NCBI RefSeq assembly: GCF_022427145.1
Contig: NZ_JAKSXN010000007.1
Coordinates: 58,781-122,780, forward strand
DNA: 64,000 nucleotides
Reading direction: 5' to 3'
Source: Paenibacillus timonensis
GTDB lineage: Bacteria > Bacillota > Bacilli > Paenibacillales > Paenibacillaceae
The translations under genes and the position numbers were made by a program. This document shows positions 1 to 8,076 of the stretch, piece after piece. The notes beneath the pieces were generated by a model. That model made no database searches. It was given only the letters and a program-made list of their open reading frames with translations, and had not been told where the DNA came from. Every line of letters begins with the position of its first letter. Position 1 is the first letter of the stretch.

Positions 1-776
1 ACCGGGAAGCTTTGGAACTGGTGGCCCGTTTATACGAGCTGATTATCGATGCCGGCGTCCACCGGGCGGAGAGCATCCGGGTCGCGGAGGCGGCCAAGGT
101 CATCGAAAACGCTCAACGGGATATTAACATCGCGTTCATGAACGAGCTGTCGATGCTGTTCCATGAGATGGACATCGATACCAACGCGGTGCTGCAGGCT
201 GCCGGAACCAAATGGAATTTCCTGCCCTTCCGGCCGGGTTTGGTCGGCGGACACTGCATCGGAATCGATCCGTATTATCTGACCTATAAAGCGGAGGACG
301 CCGGCTACCATTCCAAAATTATTTTGGCTGGCAGGCATATCAACGACGGAATGGGGAAATACGTCGCCCAAAACATCATAAAGAGGATGGTTCGCCAGCA
401 AGTTGACCTGAAGCATTCGCGGGTAGGGGTTCTCGGTATATCGTTCAAGGAGGATTGCCGGGATATCCGGAATTCAAAGGTGATCGACATTATCCGGGAG
501 CTGCAGGATTACGGCATCACTCCGTTGGTGGCCGACCCGCTCGTGGACCCGCGGGAAGCTTACGAGGAATACGGCATCGAGCTCAGCGACATGTCCTATA
601 TGCGGGATCTGAACGTGGTGGTTCTCGCTGTACCGCATCGCCGTTTCACAAGCTTAAGCTTTCCCGAGGTGGAGGCGATGTTCCGTCCGGGCCAAGCCAA
701 ATTAATGGTCGACGTGAAAGGCGCTTTTTCGAAAAACAGGTACGAGGAGAGCGGCATCCATTACTGGAGCTTATAG
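1..776 (+). CDS. Nucleotide-sugar dehydrogenase (UDP-GlcNAc/UDP-Glc dehydrogenase family), C-terminal part
   Basis: The 5' end lies outside the window; the reading frame is open from base 3 to a TAG at 774-776, giving about 258 residues. The family oxidises the C6 hydroxyl of a UDP-hexose to a uronic acid with two NAD+. The motif GGHCIGIDPYYLT contains the catalytic cysteine and has the form typical of the WbpA/TviB (UDP-GlcNAc/UDP-GalNAc) branch. It is followed by the C-terminal UDP-binding domain (GVLGISFKEDCRDIRNS, VADPLVD). The synthase gene starts 9 bp after the stop, so the enzyme probably supplies the uronate precursor for that polymer. The exact substrate cannot be read from this fragment. 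Confidence 0.88.
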   Translation, partial: REALELVARLYELIIDAGVHRAESIRVAEAAKVIENAQRDINIAFMNELSMLFHEMDIDTNAVLQAAGTKWNFLPFRPGLVGGHCIGIDPYYLTYKAEDAGYHSKIILAGRHINDGMGKYVAQNIIKRMVRQQVDLKHSRVGVLGISFKEDCRDIRNSKVIDIIRELQDYGITPLVADPLVDPREAYEEYGIELSDMSYMRDLNVVVLAVPHRRFTSLSFPEVEAMFRPGQAKLMVDVKGAFSKNRYEESGIHYWSL

Positions 777-784
777 GACTTGGA

Positions 785-2656
785 ATGAAAAGGATGGGAG
801 AGCGAACCGTGTTCAGAAAGAAGCCTAAACGTTCGGAAGAAATCATGGCGGTTCCGCGCGGAGACAGAAGAACTCTGAGGTACGTCCCCGACCCCGAACG
901 CCTTCGCGTTTCGGTGGACAGGAGGGGGCGCCGGAAGGCATTGCCTCGCCGGAGATCCGGCCTGGATCTGCAACAACTCGGACAGAGATATATCGCGGAT
1001 TTTCCGGTGGCGATCAAGGCGAAGGGACACCGAAAAAAGGGCGGCAGCGAGGGGCGGGTGAACGACCTTTCCGCGACGGGAATGCTCGTGGAGTTGCCGG
1101 AGTCGGTGCGCTTGGGAGAACGGGATATGGCCAAACTTCGGTTCCGCATTCCCCCGGGTATCATGCCGGAAGGGTTTGAAGGGAAGGTGAAGCTGGACGC
1201 GTCCGTCGTCCGGACGTTCGAAACGTCCGGGGAGAACGGCGTTAAGCGCATGGCCGCTTTCGAGTTTGTGGAGCCGCTGACGGCCTATTTCCGGAGGAAA
1301 CGTTGGGGATACTCGGTGTATACGGCCAGCGCCACTTTGCTGGCGGCCAGCGCTTTCATTCTGTTGTTGCGCGCCGAAAGCATCATTTACTTTAAATACA
1401 ACCTCGTATTGTACCTATACAGCTTGATTGCGGCAGCTTTCCTGATTACGCGGTACCTGTTCGGCGCGTTGTACCGGGACGTGCCGATCAATCCGGAATA
1501 TACCCCGGGGGTGTCGATCATCATTCCCTGCTTCAACGAGGCGGAATGGATCCAGCGGACGGTCATCAGCTGCATGAACCAGGATTATCCGATCGACAAG
1601 CTGGAAGTGATCGTCGTCGACGACCGGTCGACGGACGCATCCGCGGAGCGGATTCGCGGTATCGTGGAGAAGCTGCATGCCGAGGAGGAGCGTTTCGCCA
1701 CCCCCGAGCGGCTGAAGTTTACCGTTCTGGAAACAAACGGCGGCAAGCGCATGGCGTTGGTGAAAGGCGTGGAAATGGCCAAGCACGATTTGGTCGTGTT
1801 CGTCGATTCAGACAGTTTTCTTGCGCCGACGGCGATCCGCCACCTGATCCAGCCGTTCCAAGATCCGAAGATGGGCGGCGTGGCCGGGCGCACGGACGTG
1901 GAAAACAAATACACGAACACCATCACCAAGCTGCAAACGGTCCGATATTACATCGCCTTTCGGATCATGAAGGCCGCCGAATCGTGGTTCGACAGCGTCA
2001 CCTGCTTATCGGGGCCGCTGTCTTGCTATCGCAAGGAGTTGATCCTGAAGCACTCCAAGGCGTGGCTGAACCAGAAGTTTCTCGGCCAACCCGCCACGTT
2101 CGGCGACGACCGGAGCATGACCAACTTTATTTTGAAGACGCACCGGACCGGCTATCAGGACGCCGCGATTTGTTCGACGATCGTCCCTTCGCGGATGGAC
2201 GTATTCCTGAAGCAGCAGATGCGCTGGAAGCGTTCCTGGCTGCGCGAATCGTTGCGGGCGGCGGGGTTCATTTGGCGGAAGGAACCTTTTATGGCGCTGT
2301 TTTTCTATGTCGGGCTGATCGTTCCGATCGCCGCCCCGGTCGTGGTATTGTACAATCTCGTGTACGTGCCTGCCGTTTACGGGATTTTTCCCGGGACTTT
2401 CTTGACTGGGCTGCTGATGATGTCGATGCTGATGAGTTTAGCGCATCTGATGTACCGCAAGAGCAGGTTATGGGTGTTCGGCTTTGTTTTTTGCCTGTTC
2501 TACGAGTTCGTGCTGCTATGGCAGATGCCCGTCGCGTGGGTGACTTTTTGGAAGTCCACTTGGGGCACGCGGGAGACGCCGCAGGACGTCGAGGCCAAGC
2601 GGAAAAAGGAAGCTCGAAAGAAAAACAAACCTAAAGGGATCGGAATCCCTTTTTAA
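785..2656 (+). CDS. PilZ domain-GT2 polysaccharide synthase (membrane glycosyltransferase)
   Basis: About 623 residues. The N-terminal 170 residues are basic and contain a PilZ-like segment whose second c-di-GMP motif is intact (NDLSATG near residue 93); the first arginine motif is only partly preserved. Two membrane segments follow (about 175-228). Next comes a processive GT2 domain with VDDRS (~278), FVDSDS (~340), GDDRS (~441) and the QxxRW-type QQMRWKRSW (~478), then three or four C-terminal membrane segments and a lysine-rich tail. The layout resembles Alg44+Alg8 or a hyaluronan/cellulose synthase with PilZ moved to the front, so c-di-GMP control of an exopolysaccharide synthase is inferred. 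ATG 785 is chosen (AGGA 6 nt upstream); GTG 809 behind GGGAG is an alternative. Confidence 0.85.
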   Translation: MKRMGERTVFRKKPKRSEEIMAVPRGDRRTLRYVPDPERLRVSVDRRGRRKALPRRRSGLDLQQLGQRYIADFPVAIKAKGHRKKGGSEGRVNDLSATGMLVELPESVRLGERDMAKLRFRIPPGIMPEGFEGKVKLDASVVRTFETSGENGVKRMAAFEFVEPLTAYFRRKRWGYSVYTASATLLAASAFILLLRAESIIYFKYNLVLYLYSLIAAAFLITRYLFGALYRDVPINPEYTPGVSIIIPCFNEAEWIQRTVISCMNQDYPIDKLEVIVVDDRSTDASAERIRGIVEKLHAEEERFATPERLKFTVLETNGGKRMALVKGVEMAKHDLVVFVDSDSFLAPTAIRHLIQPFQDPKMGGVAGRTDVENKYTNTITKLQTVRYYIAFRIMKAAESWFDSVTCLSGPLSCYRKELILKHSKAWLNQKFLGQPATFGDDRSMTNFILKTHRTGYQDAAICSTIVPSRMDVFLKQQMRWKRSWLRESLRAAGFIWRKEPFMALFFYVGLIVPIAAPVVVLYNLVYVPAVYGIFPGTFLTGLLMMSMLMSLAHLMYRKSRLWVFGFVFCLFYEFVLLWQMPVAWVTFWKSTWGTRETPQDVEAKRKKEARKKNKPKGIGIPF

Positions 2657-2693
2657 TTGCCTACTAATGCATTGATTTGGGTTTGGGGTGAGA

Positions 2694-4460
2694 ATGGCCG
2701 AGATGGCGCAGAAAAAACGAAACACCGTGTTGAACGTCCGCCGGAAAAACCGCCGGAAACGTATTCGGGTCTTCTTTCAAGCCGCGATCTTGCTGATCTT
2801 CGGAACCCTCCTGTACCACGCCGTGTTCGACGTGAAGACCTACGAGGCACCGGACAAGTCGGCTTGGAATCAGAAGCGAGGGTTCATCGCGTTGTCCTAT
2901 TTCGGCGTGGGGCGGAACGGAACGGCGAAGCTGGTGGCGAAGAGCCAGCTGGACGAACAATTGAAGGCGCTGCACGATCAGGGATACCGGACGATCTCGC
3001 AGCAGGATATTCTCGATTTCTATGCCAAAGGCGCGTCGTTGCCGGACAAAGCGTTGTTCCTTGCGTTTGAGGACGGCCGGAACGATTCGGATTTGTTTGC
3101 CGAACCGCTGCTGGAAAAATACAACTATAAAGCGACGTTTCTATCCTATGCGGACAAAATGGGCAATAGCGAACGCAAATTCGTACAGCCGAAGGACATG
3201 CTGGACATGGTCAAAACCGGCTTTTGGGAACTGGGAACGAACGGATATCGGCTCAGCTACATCAACATTTTCGATAAGGATGGCCGGTTTGTCGGGATGA
3301 AGGACGAAAAGGAGCTGACCGACAAGGCGAATGTAGCCTATTACAACCATTACTTAATGGATTTCCTCCGGGACGAAAACATGATTCCGGTCGAAAACCG
3401 CGCACAAATGGAGGCCCGGATCGAAAGCGACTATAAGGCGATGAATGACGTCTATGCGAAATCGCTTGGATACGTTCCTTCGGTTTACATGATCATGCAC
3501 GCGAACGCGTTGGGGGAAGGCATGAACCCCTTGGTGACGGCGGCCAATACGGCGAACATCAAGCGGTTGTTCAAGCTGCATTTCAACCGGGAAGGTTCCT
3601 CGTTGAATACGAAAGCCAACGGCGTTTTGGACTTGACCCGGGTTCAGCCGGAACCCTATTGGTCGACGAATCATCTCCTGATGAAAATCCGTATGGATAC
3701 CGGGGAATCGATGGTGTTTGTCCGCGGGGACGAGGAGGCGGCGGGCGCATGGGAAGGACTGAACGGAGCCGCCGAGTTCGCCGGCAACAAGATCGTGTTG
3801 ACGTCGCCTCCAGGCGGCATCGGCAAACAGGCCCTGAAGGAAAAGGTCCGGGACGTCAAAGTAGCCGCGACGGCAGCCGGCAACGTTGTCGGCAAGCAAA
3901 TGATTTACCTTCGTTACAACCGCGAAAATGAAAGTTATGTGCGTTTGATTTTGGAAAACAACACCGTTACGGTCGAACAGAAGACGGCCGGACGTCTGCC
4001 GGAATTCCTGTTTAAGCAAGAGCTGGCTCCCGTATCCTGGGAAGAGGAGGATCTGGCTTTCGACAAGGCTTCGGTCTATACGCGGGAGCAGACCGCGGCC
4101 GGAGCTTCGAAACAGACGGAAATTCCGGTCAATATCCGGGATTCCCGGCGAATCGAAGCCGAGCTGCAAGGAAATGAGCTGAAGCTGACGGTGGACGGGG
4201 AGGTTTTGCTGGAGCACCTGCGGGTCGACGATTCGATCGGCTCCGGTCAGGTTGTGTTGGCGGCGCAATTCAGCGAACAAAACGAAAAGGACGATATTTA
4301 CGACGCGGTTTTCGAGAACGTGGAGATCACCTCTCTGGGAGCAAAGGACGGAGGGGCGGCCGTGGTGTTCAGCAATCGGCTTTCGGGCTGGAAGGGCGTG
4401 ACAAGGCAAGCGAAGTTAACGTTTGACGGCGCCGTCAACTGGATGATCGAGCATTTTTAA
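2694..4460 (+). CDS. Membrane-anchored polysaccharide deacetylase-like protein
   Basis: About 588 residues. A basic N-terminus and one membrane segment (about residues 25-45) place the rest outside the cell. The next 250 residues follow a NodB-like layout seen in PgaB-type exopolysaccharide deacetylases (sequence FIALSYFGV; then LPDKALFLAFEDGRND). The usual TFDD metal/catalytic motif reads AFEDG here, so deacetylase activity is uncertain. The C-terminal 200 residues look like a beta-sandwich carbohydrate-binding fold. ATG 2694 is chosen because GGGG sits 5 nt before it; GTG 2688 and ATG 2703 are possible. It is 37 bp downstream of the synthase and likely co-transcribed, acting on the nascent polymer. 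Confidence 0.65.
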   Translation: MAEMAQKKRNTVLNVRRKNRRKRIRVFFQAAILLIFGTLLYHAVFDVKTYEAPDKSAWNQKRGFIALSYFGVGRNGTAKLVAKSQLDEQLKALHDQGYRTISQQDILDFYAKGASLPDKALFLAFEDGRNDSDLFAEPLLEKYNYKATFLSYADKMGNSERKFVQPKDMLDMVKTGFWELGTNGYRLSYINIFDKDGRFVGMKDEKELTDKANVAYYNHYLMDFLRDENMIPVENRAQMEARIESDYKAMNDVYAKSLGYVPSVYMIMHANALGEGMNPLVTAANTANIKRLFKLHFNREGSSLNTKANGVLDLTRVQPEPYWSTNHLLMKIRMDTGESMVFVRGDEEAAGAWEGLNGAAEFAGNKIVLTSPPGGIGKQALKEKVRDVKVAATAAGNVVGKQMIYLRYNRENESYVRLILENNTVTVEQKTAGRLPEFLFKQELAPVSWEEEDLAFDKASVYTREQTAAGASKQTEIPVNIRDSRRIEAELQGNELKLTVDGEVLLEHLRVDDSIGSGQVVLAAQFSEQNEKDDIYDAVFENVEITSLGAKDGGAAVVFSNRLSGWKGVTRQAKLTFDGAVNWMIEHF

Positions 4461-4497
4461 GACGAGGCGTGCGCTTCGGAATAAGGGGGGGGGAGCG

Positions 4498-5178
4498 GTG
4501 CGAAAGAAGTTATCGTGGCTGTTCATCGTACTTGGATTAGCCATTTTGGTTACTCCGGCGCTGCAGGAATGGAAAGCGGACCGGGAGCAGGAAAAAATGC
4601 TGGCTGTGGCGGAGCAAGCGAAAGAGCGGAACGATCTTGCCGAAGTGACGAAGCTTGCCGCCGGTTATGAGCGGGTGTCGCGCTTGCTGGGGGAGGAGGC
4701 CAACGAGCCGCGCACGGTAGAGCCGAAGCCCTTCAAGCCGGGCGCGGATGGGAAAACGCCGATCGCCACGATCGAAATCCCGGTGATCGACCTTAAACTC
4801 CCCGTGTTGGAAGGCGCAACGAAAGCAAACATGAAATATGCGGCGGCGCACATGACCGAAACGTCTCCGTTAGGCGAAACGGGAAACGCGGCGATCGCCG
4901 CCCACCGGGCGAGAACGAAAGGGCGGTTGTTTAACCGTCTGAACGAGGTGAACATCGGGGATCAAATCGATATCGACGCCGAAACCGGACGTTTCGTTTA
5001 CGAGGTTTACGAGATCTCGGTCGTTGAACCCACCGATGTCTCCGTCCTGGAGCCCAAAGGCGACGACCGGATCTTGACCTTGATCACTTGCGAACCGCTG
5101 AAAAATCCGACGCACCGGTTGATCATTCACGCCAAGTTGCTTCCCGATAGCGGGAAAGAATCACAAAAATCCATGTAG
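4498..5178 (+). CDS. Class D-like sortase
   Basis: 226 residues: an N-terminal signal anchor (about residues 5-24), a charged linker, then a sortase beta-barrel beginning IATIEIPVIDLKLPVLEG. The catalytic set is visible: His136 in AAHRAR, Cys198 in LITCEP and Arg207 in THRLIIHA. Sortases cleave a C-terminal LPxTG-like signal and transfer the protein to a cell-wall or other amine. The spacing and sequence fit class D rather than the housekeeping class A. GTG start behind GGGGGAG. Its position at the end of the polysaccharide cluster suggests that it attaches a surface protein linked to that polymer, but no sorting-signal substrate is seen in the window. Confidence 0.85.
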   Translation: MRKKLSWLFIVLGLAILVTPALQEWKADREQEKMLAVAEQAKERNDLAEVTKLAAGYERVSRLLGEEANEPRTVEPKPFKPGADGKTPIATIEIPVIDLKLPVLEGATKANMKYAAAHMTETSPLGETGNAAIAAHRARTKGRLFNRLNEVNIGDQIDIDAETGRFVYEVYEISVVEPTDVSVLEPKGDDRILTLITCEPLKNPTHRLIIHAKLLPDSGKESQKSM

Positions 5179-5200
5179 AAGATCACTTTAATATCGTTAC

Positions 5201-5272
5201 TCCTCCTGGATAAGATAGTAGAATGGAAGAAGATTCGTACTAGAAAAGTCAGATAAGAACATTCCAGGAGGA
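5201..5272 (+). promoter_or_regulatory. Inverted repeat with one arm on the alpha-galactosidase ribosome binding site
   Basis: TCCTCCTGGA at 5201-5210 is the exact reverse complement of TCCAGGAGGA at 5263-5272, the ribosome binding site of the gene starting at 5280. If both arms are on one transcript they would pair and hide the site. A TTAATA-N17-TAAGAT promoter candidate (5188-5216) would start transcription after the first arm, in which case only a longer read-through transcript would fold this way. Confidence 0.4.
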
Positions 5273-5279
5273 TCGCCAA

Positions 5280-7472
5280 ATGCCTATCTTTTTCGATGAA
5301 GCGAAAGGCCTATTCCATTTGCAGTCCCGCAATACGAGTTACCTGATTCAATTGGTCCACGGGTATCCCGCCCATGCGTATTTCGGCGCCAAGCTGCGCC
5401 ACGGCAGTAACCTCGAAGGTTTGCTGACCTTCCAGGAACGCGCTTCGTTCAGCCCGAATCCTCTTCCGGAGGACAAATCGATTTCGCTGGACTCTCTTCC
5501 GCAGGAGTACCCGCAATACGGGACGAGCGATTTTCGCAGCCCGGCCTATCAGGTGCGTCTCGCGAACGGAACACGGGCGACCGAGCTGACGTACCGTACC
5601 CATCGGATCGTCCCGGGAAAGCCGGCGTTAGAGGGGTTGCCTGCCGTTTACGTCGAGCTGGACAACGAAGCGGAAACGCTGGAACTGGAGCTGGAAGATC
5701 GCGTCTCCGGACTGTCCGTCGTATTAAACTACACGGTTTTTGCCGATTTTGACGCCATCGCCAGATCGGCCCGGTTCAGCAATGGCAGCGGCGAACCGAT
5801 CCAACTGGAGCGGGCACTCAGTGCCTCGGTCGATTTCCCGGACGCTTCCTACGACGCCCTGTATCTGTCGGGAGCCTGGGCGCGTGAGCGCCATGTGCAG
5901 CGCAGACGGCTGGCTCCGGGCGTAACCGGGATCAGCAGCCGCCGCGGTTCGAGCTCGCATCAGCAGAATCCGTTCCTGGCGTTGTTGCGGCCGGACGCAA
6001 CGGAGCAGCAAGGCGAGGTTTACGGCTTCAGTCTGGTTTACAGCGGGAACTTCACCGCCGAAGCGGAGGTCGAGCAGTTCGGGACAACCCGCGTCTCGAT
6101 CGGGATGAATCCGTTCGATTTTTCCTGGAAGCTGGCGCCCGGCGAGAGCTTCCAAACGCCGGAGGCGGTGCTCGTGTATTCCGCCGAAGGGCTGGGGGGC
6201 ATGTCGCGCACCTATCATCGACTGTATCGGACCCGGTTATGCCGCGGGCAATTCCGCGACCAGGAACGGCCGATTCTCGTCAACAACTGGGAAGCGACGT
6301 ATTTCGATTTCAACGCCGACAAGATCGAGGCGATTGCCCAAGAAGGCAGCAAACTGGGCATCGAGCTGTTTGTGCTTGATGACGGCTGGTTTGGCCGGCG
6401 AGACCGCGATAACAGCTCGCTGGGCGATTGGTTCGAGGACCGCCGCAAGCTGCCTGAGGGGTTGGCGGACTTGGCCCGCCGCGTCAAGGACACCGGGCTG
6501 CAGTTCGGCCTTTGGTTCGAGCCGGAAATGGTCTCTCCGGACAGCGATCTGTACCGGGCCCATCCCGACTGGTGCCTCCACGTTCCGGAGCGCCGTCGCA
6601 CGGAAGCCCGCGACCAGCTGGTGTTGGATATGTCGCGCAGCGACGTGCGCCAGTACTTGTACGATCGCTTGAGCGACATTTTCTCCACGGTGCCGATCAC
6701 GTACGTCAAGTGGGACATGAACCGGAACATGACGGAGATCGGTTCGGCAGCCAGCCCGGCGGAGCGGCAGGGGGAAGTCGCCCACCGTTACATGTTGGGG
6801 CTGTATGAACTCTTGGAGCGTCTGACGAGCGAATTTCCGCATATCTTGTTCGAGAGCTGCTCCGGCGGCGGCGGCCGGTTTGATCCGGGCATGCTGTATT
6901 ACATGCCGCAAACGTGGACGAGCGACGATACGGATGCAGCGGAGCGCTTGAAAATCCAATACGGCACCAGCCTCGTTTATCCGGTGTCGACGATGGGGGC
7001 GCACGTCTCTGCGGTGCCGAACCACCAAGTGGAGCGGACGACCCCGTTGACGTTCCGAGGGGACGTGGCCATGTCCGGCAATTTCGGCTACGAATTGGAT
7101 CTCACCCGGTTTACGGACGACGAGAAGGATACGGCCAAACGCCAGATCGCGCTGTACAAAGAAATTCGCGGTTTGGTTCAGCAAGGCGATCTGTACCGTC
7201 TGCAAAGCCCGTTCGAAGGCAACGAGACGGCATGGATGTTCGTCAGCCCGGACCAGAACGAGGCGTTGCTGTTCTATTTCCGCGTGCTGGCGGAACCCAA
7301 CGGCCCGTTGCGCAGCGTGAAGCTGCAGGGTCTCGATCCGGCCAAAGACTACGAGGTGGCCGGTAGCGGCGAGGTGTACGGCGGTGACCGCCTGATGAGC
7401 GCCGGCTTGTCCATGGCCTCGGTGCGCGGCGACTTCAGCAGCAAGATGGTCCGGCTGAAAGCGAAGCGGTAA
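5280..7472 (+). CDS. Alpha-galactosidase, GH36
   Basis: 730 residues, the usual length of bacterial GH36 enzymes (AgaA/AgaB, RafA type), with no signal peptide, so it acts in the cytosol on imported raffinose-family sugars or melibiose. An N-terminal beta-supersandwich is followed by the catalytic barrel with FVLDDGWFG, then YVKWDMNRN carrying the nucleophile Asp479. The acid/base Asp549 lies in TSDDTDA; both positions match the D478/D548 pair of the Geobacillus enzymes. ESCSGGGGRFD is the conserved substrate-binding loop. The ATG has AGGAGGA 7 nt upstream. No transporter is adjacent and a strong terminator follows, so it seems monocistronic. Confidence 0.95.
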   Translation: MPIFFDEAKGLFHLQSRNTSYLIQLVHGYPAHAYFGAKLRHGSNLEGLLTFQERASFSPNPLPEDKSISLDSLPQEYPQYGTSDFRSPAYQVRLANGTRATELTYRTHRIVPGKPALEGLPAVYVELDNEAETLELELEDRVSGLSVVLNYTVFADFDAIARSARFSNGSGEPIQLERALSASVDFPDASYDALYLSGAWARERHVQRRRLAPGVTGISSRRGSSSHQQNPFLALLRPDATEQQGEVYGFSLVYSGNFTAEAEVEQFGTTRVSIGMNPFDFSWKLAPGESFQTPEAVLVYSAEGLGGMSRTYHRLYRTRLCRGQFRDQERPILVNNWEATYFDFNADKIEAIAQEGSKLGIELFVLDDGWFGRRDRDNSSLGDWFEDRRKLPEGLADLARRVKDTGLQFGLWFEPEMVSPDSDLYRAHPDWCLHVPERRRTEARDQLVLDMSRSDVRQYLYDRLSDIFSTVPITYVKWDMNRNMTEIGSAASPAERQGEVAHRYMLGLYELLERLTSEFPHILFESCSGGGGRFDPGMLYYMPQTWTSDDTDAAERLKIQYGTSLVYPVSTMGAHVSAVPNHQVERTTPLTFRGDVAMSGNFGYELDLTRFTDDEKDTAKRQIALYKEIRGLVQQGDLYRLQSPFEGNETAWMFVSPDQNEALLFYFRVLAEPNGPLRSVKLQGLDPAKDYEVAGSGEVYGGDRLMSAGLSMASVRGDFSSKMVRLKAKR

Positions 7473-7478
7473 CCTACG

Positions 7479-7516
7479 AAAAAGACCTGAAGGAGTGAGT
7501 CTCCTTCAGGTCTTTT
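7479..7516. terminator. Bidirectional rho-independent terminator
   Basis: Near-perfect hairpin AAAAGACCTGAAGGAG / CTCCTTCAGGTCTTTT with A- and T-tracts on the two sides. It serves the alpha-galactosidase gene and the converging gene ending at 7542. Confidence 0.9.
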
Positions 7517-7541
7517 TGCTTGCCAAGAGGCGTTTCGCGCC

Positions 7542-8003
7542 TTACGCTTCTTTTCCTTCATCGCGGCAGCCGGGAAACATGCCCGTGGTGATGGCGATGC
7601 GGTTCCAGCAGTTGATGACGTTGATCGCAAAGATGAGATCCATCGTTTCCTTCTCGCTGAAAAAGCCGCGGACCCGGTCATAAACCGGCTGCGGCACGCC
7701 GCCTTCGGCGATTCGGGTCACGGCTTCGGTCAACTCCAGCACCGCTTTCTCCCGTTCGGTATAGCAGGGCGATTCCCGCCAAACGCTGACGAGGGCAATC
7801 CGCTGCTCGCTATCGCCGAGCTGGCGCAATTCCGTCGTGTGCATATCGAGACAATAAGCGCAGCCGTTGATTTGCGATGCGCGTATTTTGATCAACTCGT
7901 ACAAGACCCGGTCGAATCCGCTCTCCGTGACTTGGCGTTCCAACCGGCTCATCGCCTGGTAAACGTTCGGGTTGGCTTGATAATGATCCATTCTGACTTT
8001 CAT
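7542..8003 (-). CDS. Carboxymuconolactone decarboxylase / AhpD-like protein (ECF41 partner)
   Basis: 153 residues of the all-helical CMD/AhpD fold. The motif CAYCLDMH holds the CxxC redox pair and downstream His of alkylhydroperoxidase-like members, so a peroxide- or electrophile-linked redox function is more likely than lactone decarboxylation. ATG 8003 is chosen because GGAGGG sits 7-8 nt upstream; an earlier ATG (8018) overlaps that site. It lies immediately downstream of a sigma factor whose family (ECF41) is characteristically paired with such COE-type genes, and an ECF41-type promoter precedes it. The physiological substrate is unknown. Confidence 0.88.
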   Translation of the reverse strand: MKVRMDHYQANPNVYQAMSRLERQVTESGFDRVLYELIKIRASQINGCAYCLDMHTTELRQLGDSEQRIALVSVWRESPCYTEREKAVLELTEAVTRIAEGGVPQPVYDRVRGFFSEKETMDLIFAINVINCWNRIAITTGMFPGCRDEGKEA

Positions 8004-8048
8004 GCGATATCCCTCCATTGGAGAATGATTTGTTTCTTACGCATGTAA

Positions 8049-8075
8049 GACAAGAGAAGGGATCGATTTGTGACC
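8049..8075 (-). promoter_or_regulatory. ECF41-type promoter for the AhpD-like gene
   Basis: On the minus strand GGTCACA (8069-8075), 16 bp, then TGTC (8049-8052). The recalled ECF41 consensus is TGTCACA-N16-CGTC, so this matches at 9 of 11 positions with exact spacing. It begins 1 bp after the sigma-factor stop codon and about 45 bp ahead of the next start. Confidence 0.65.
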
Positions 8076-8076
8076 G

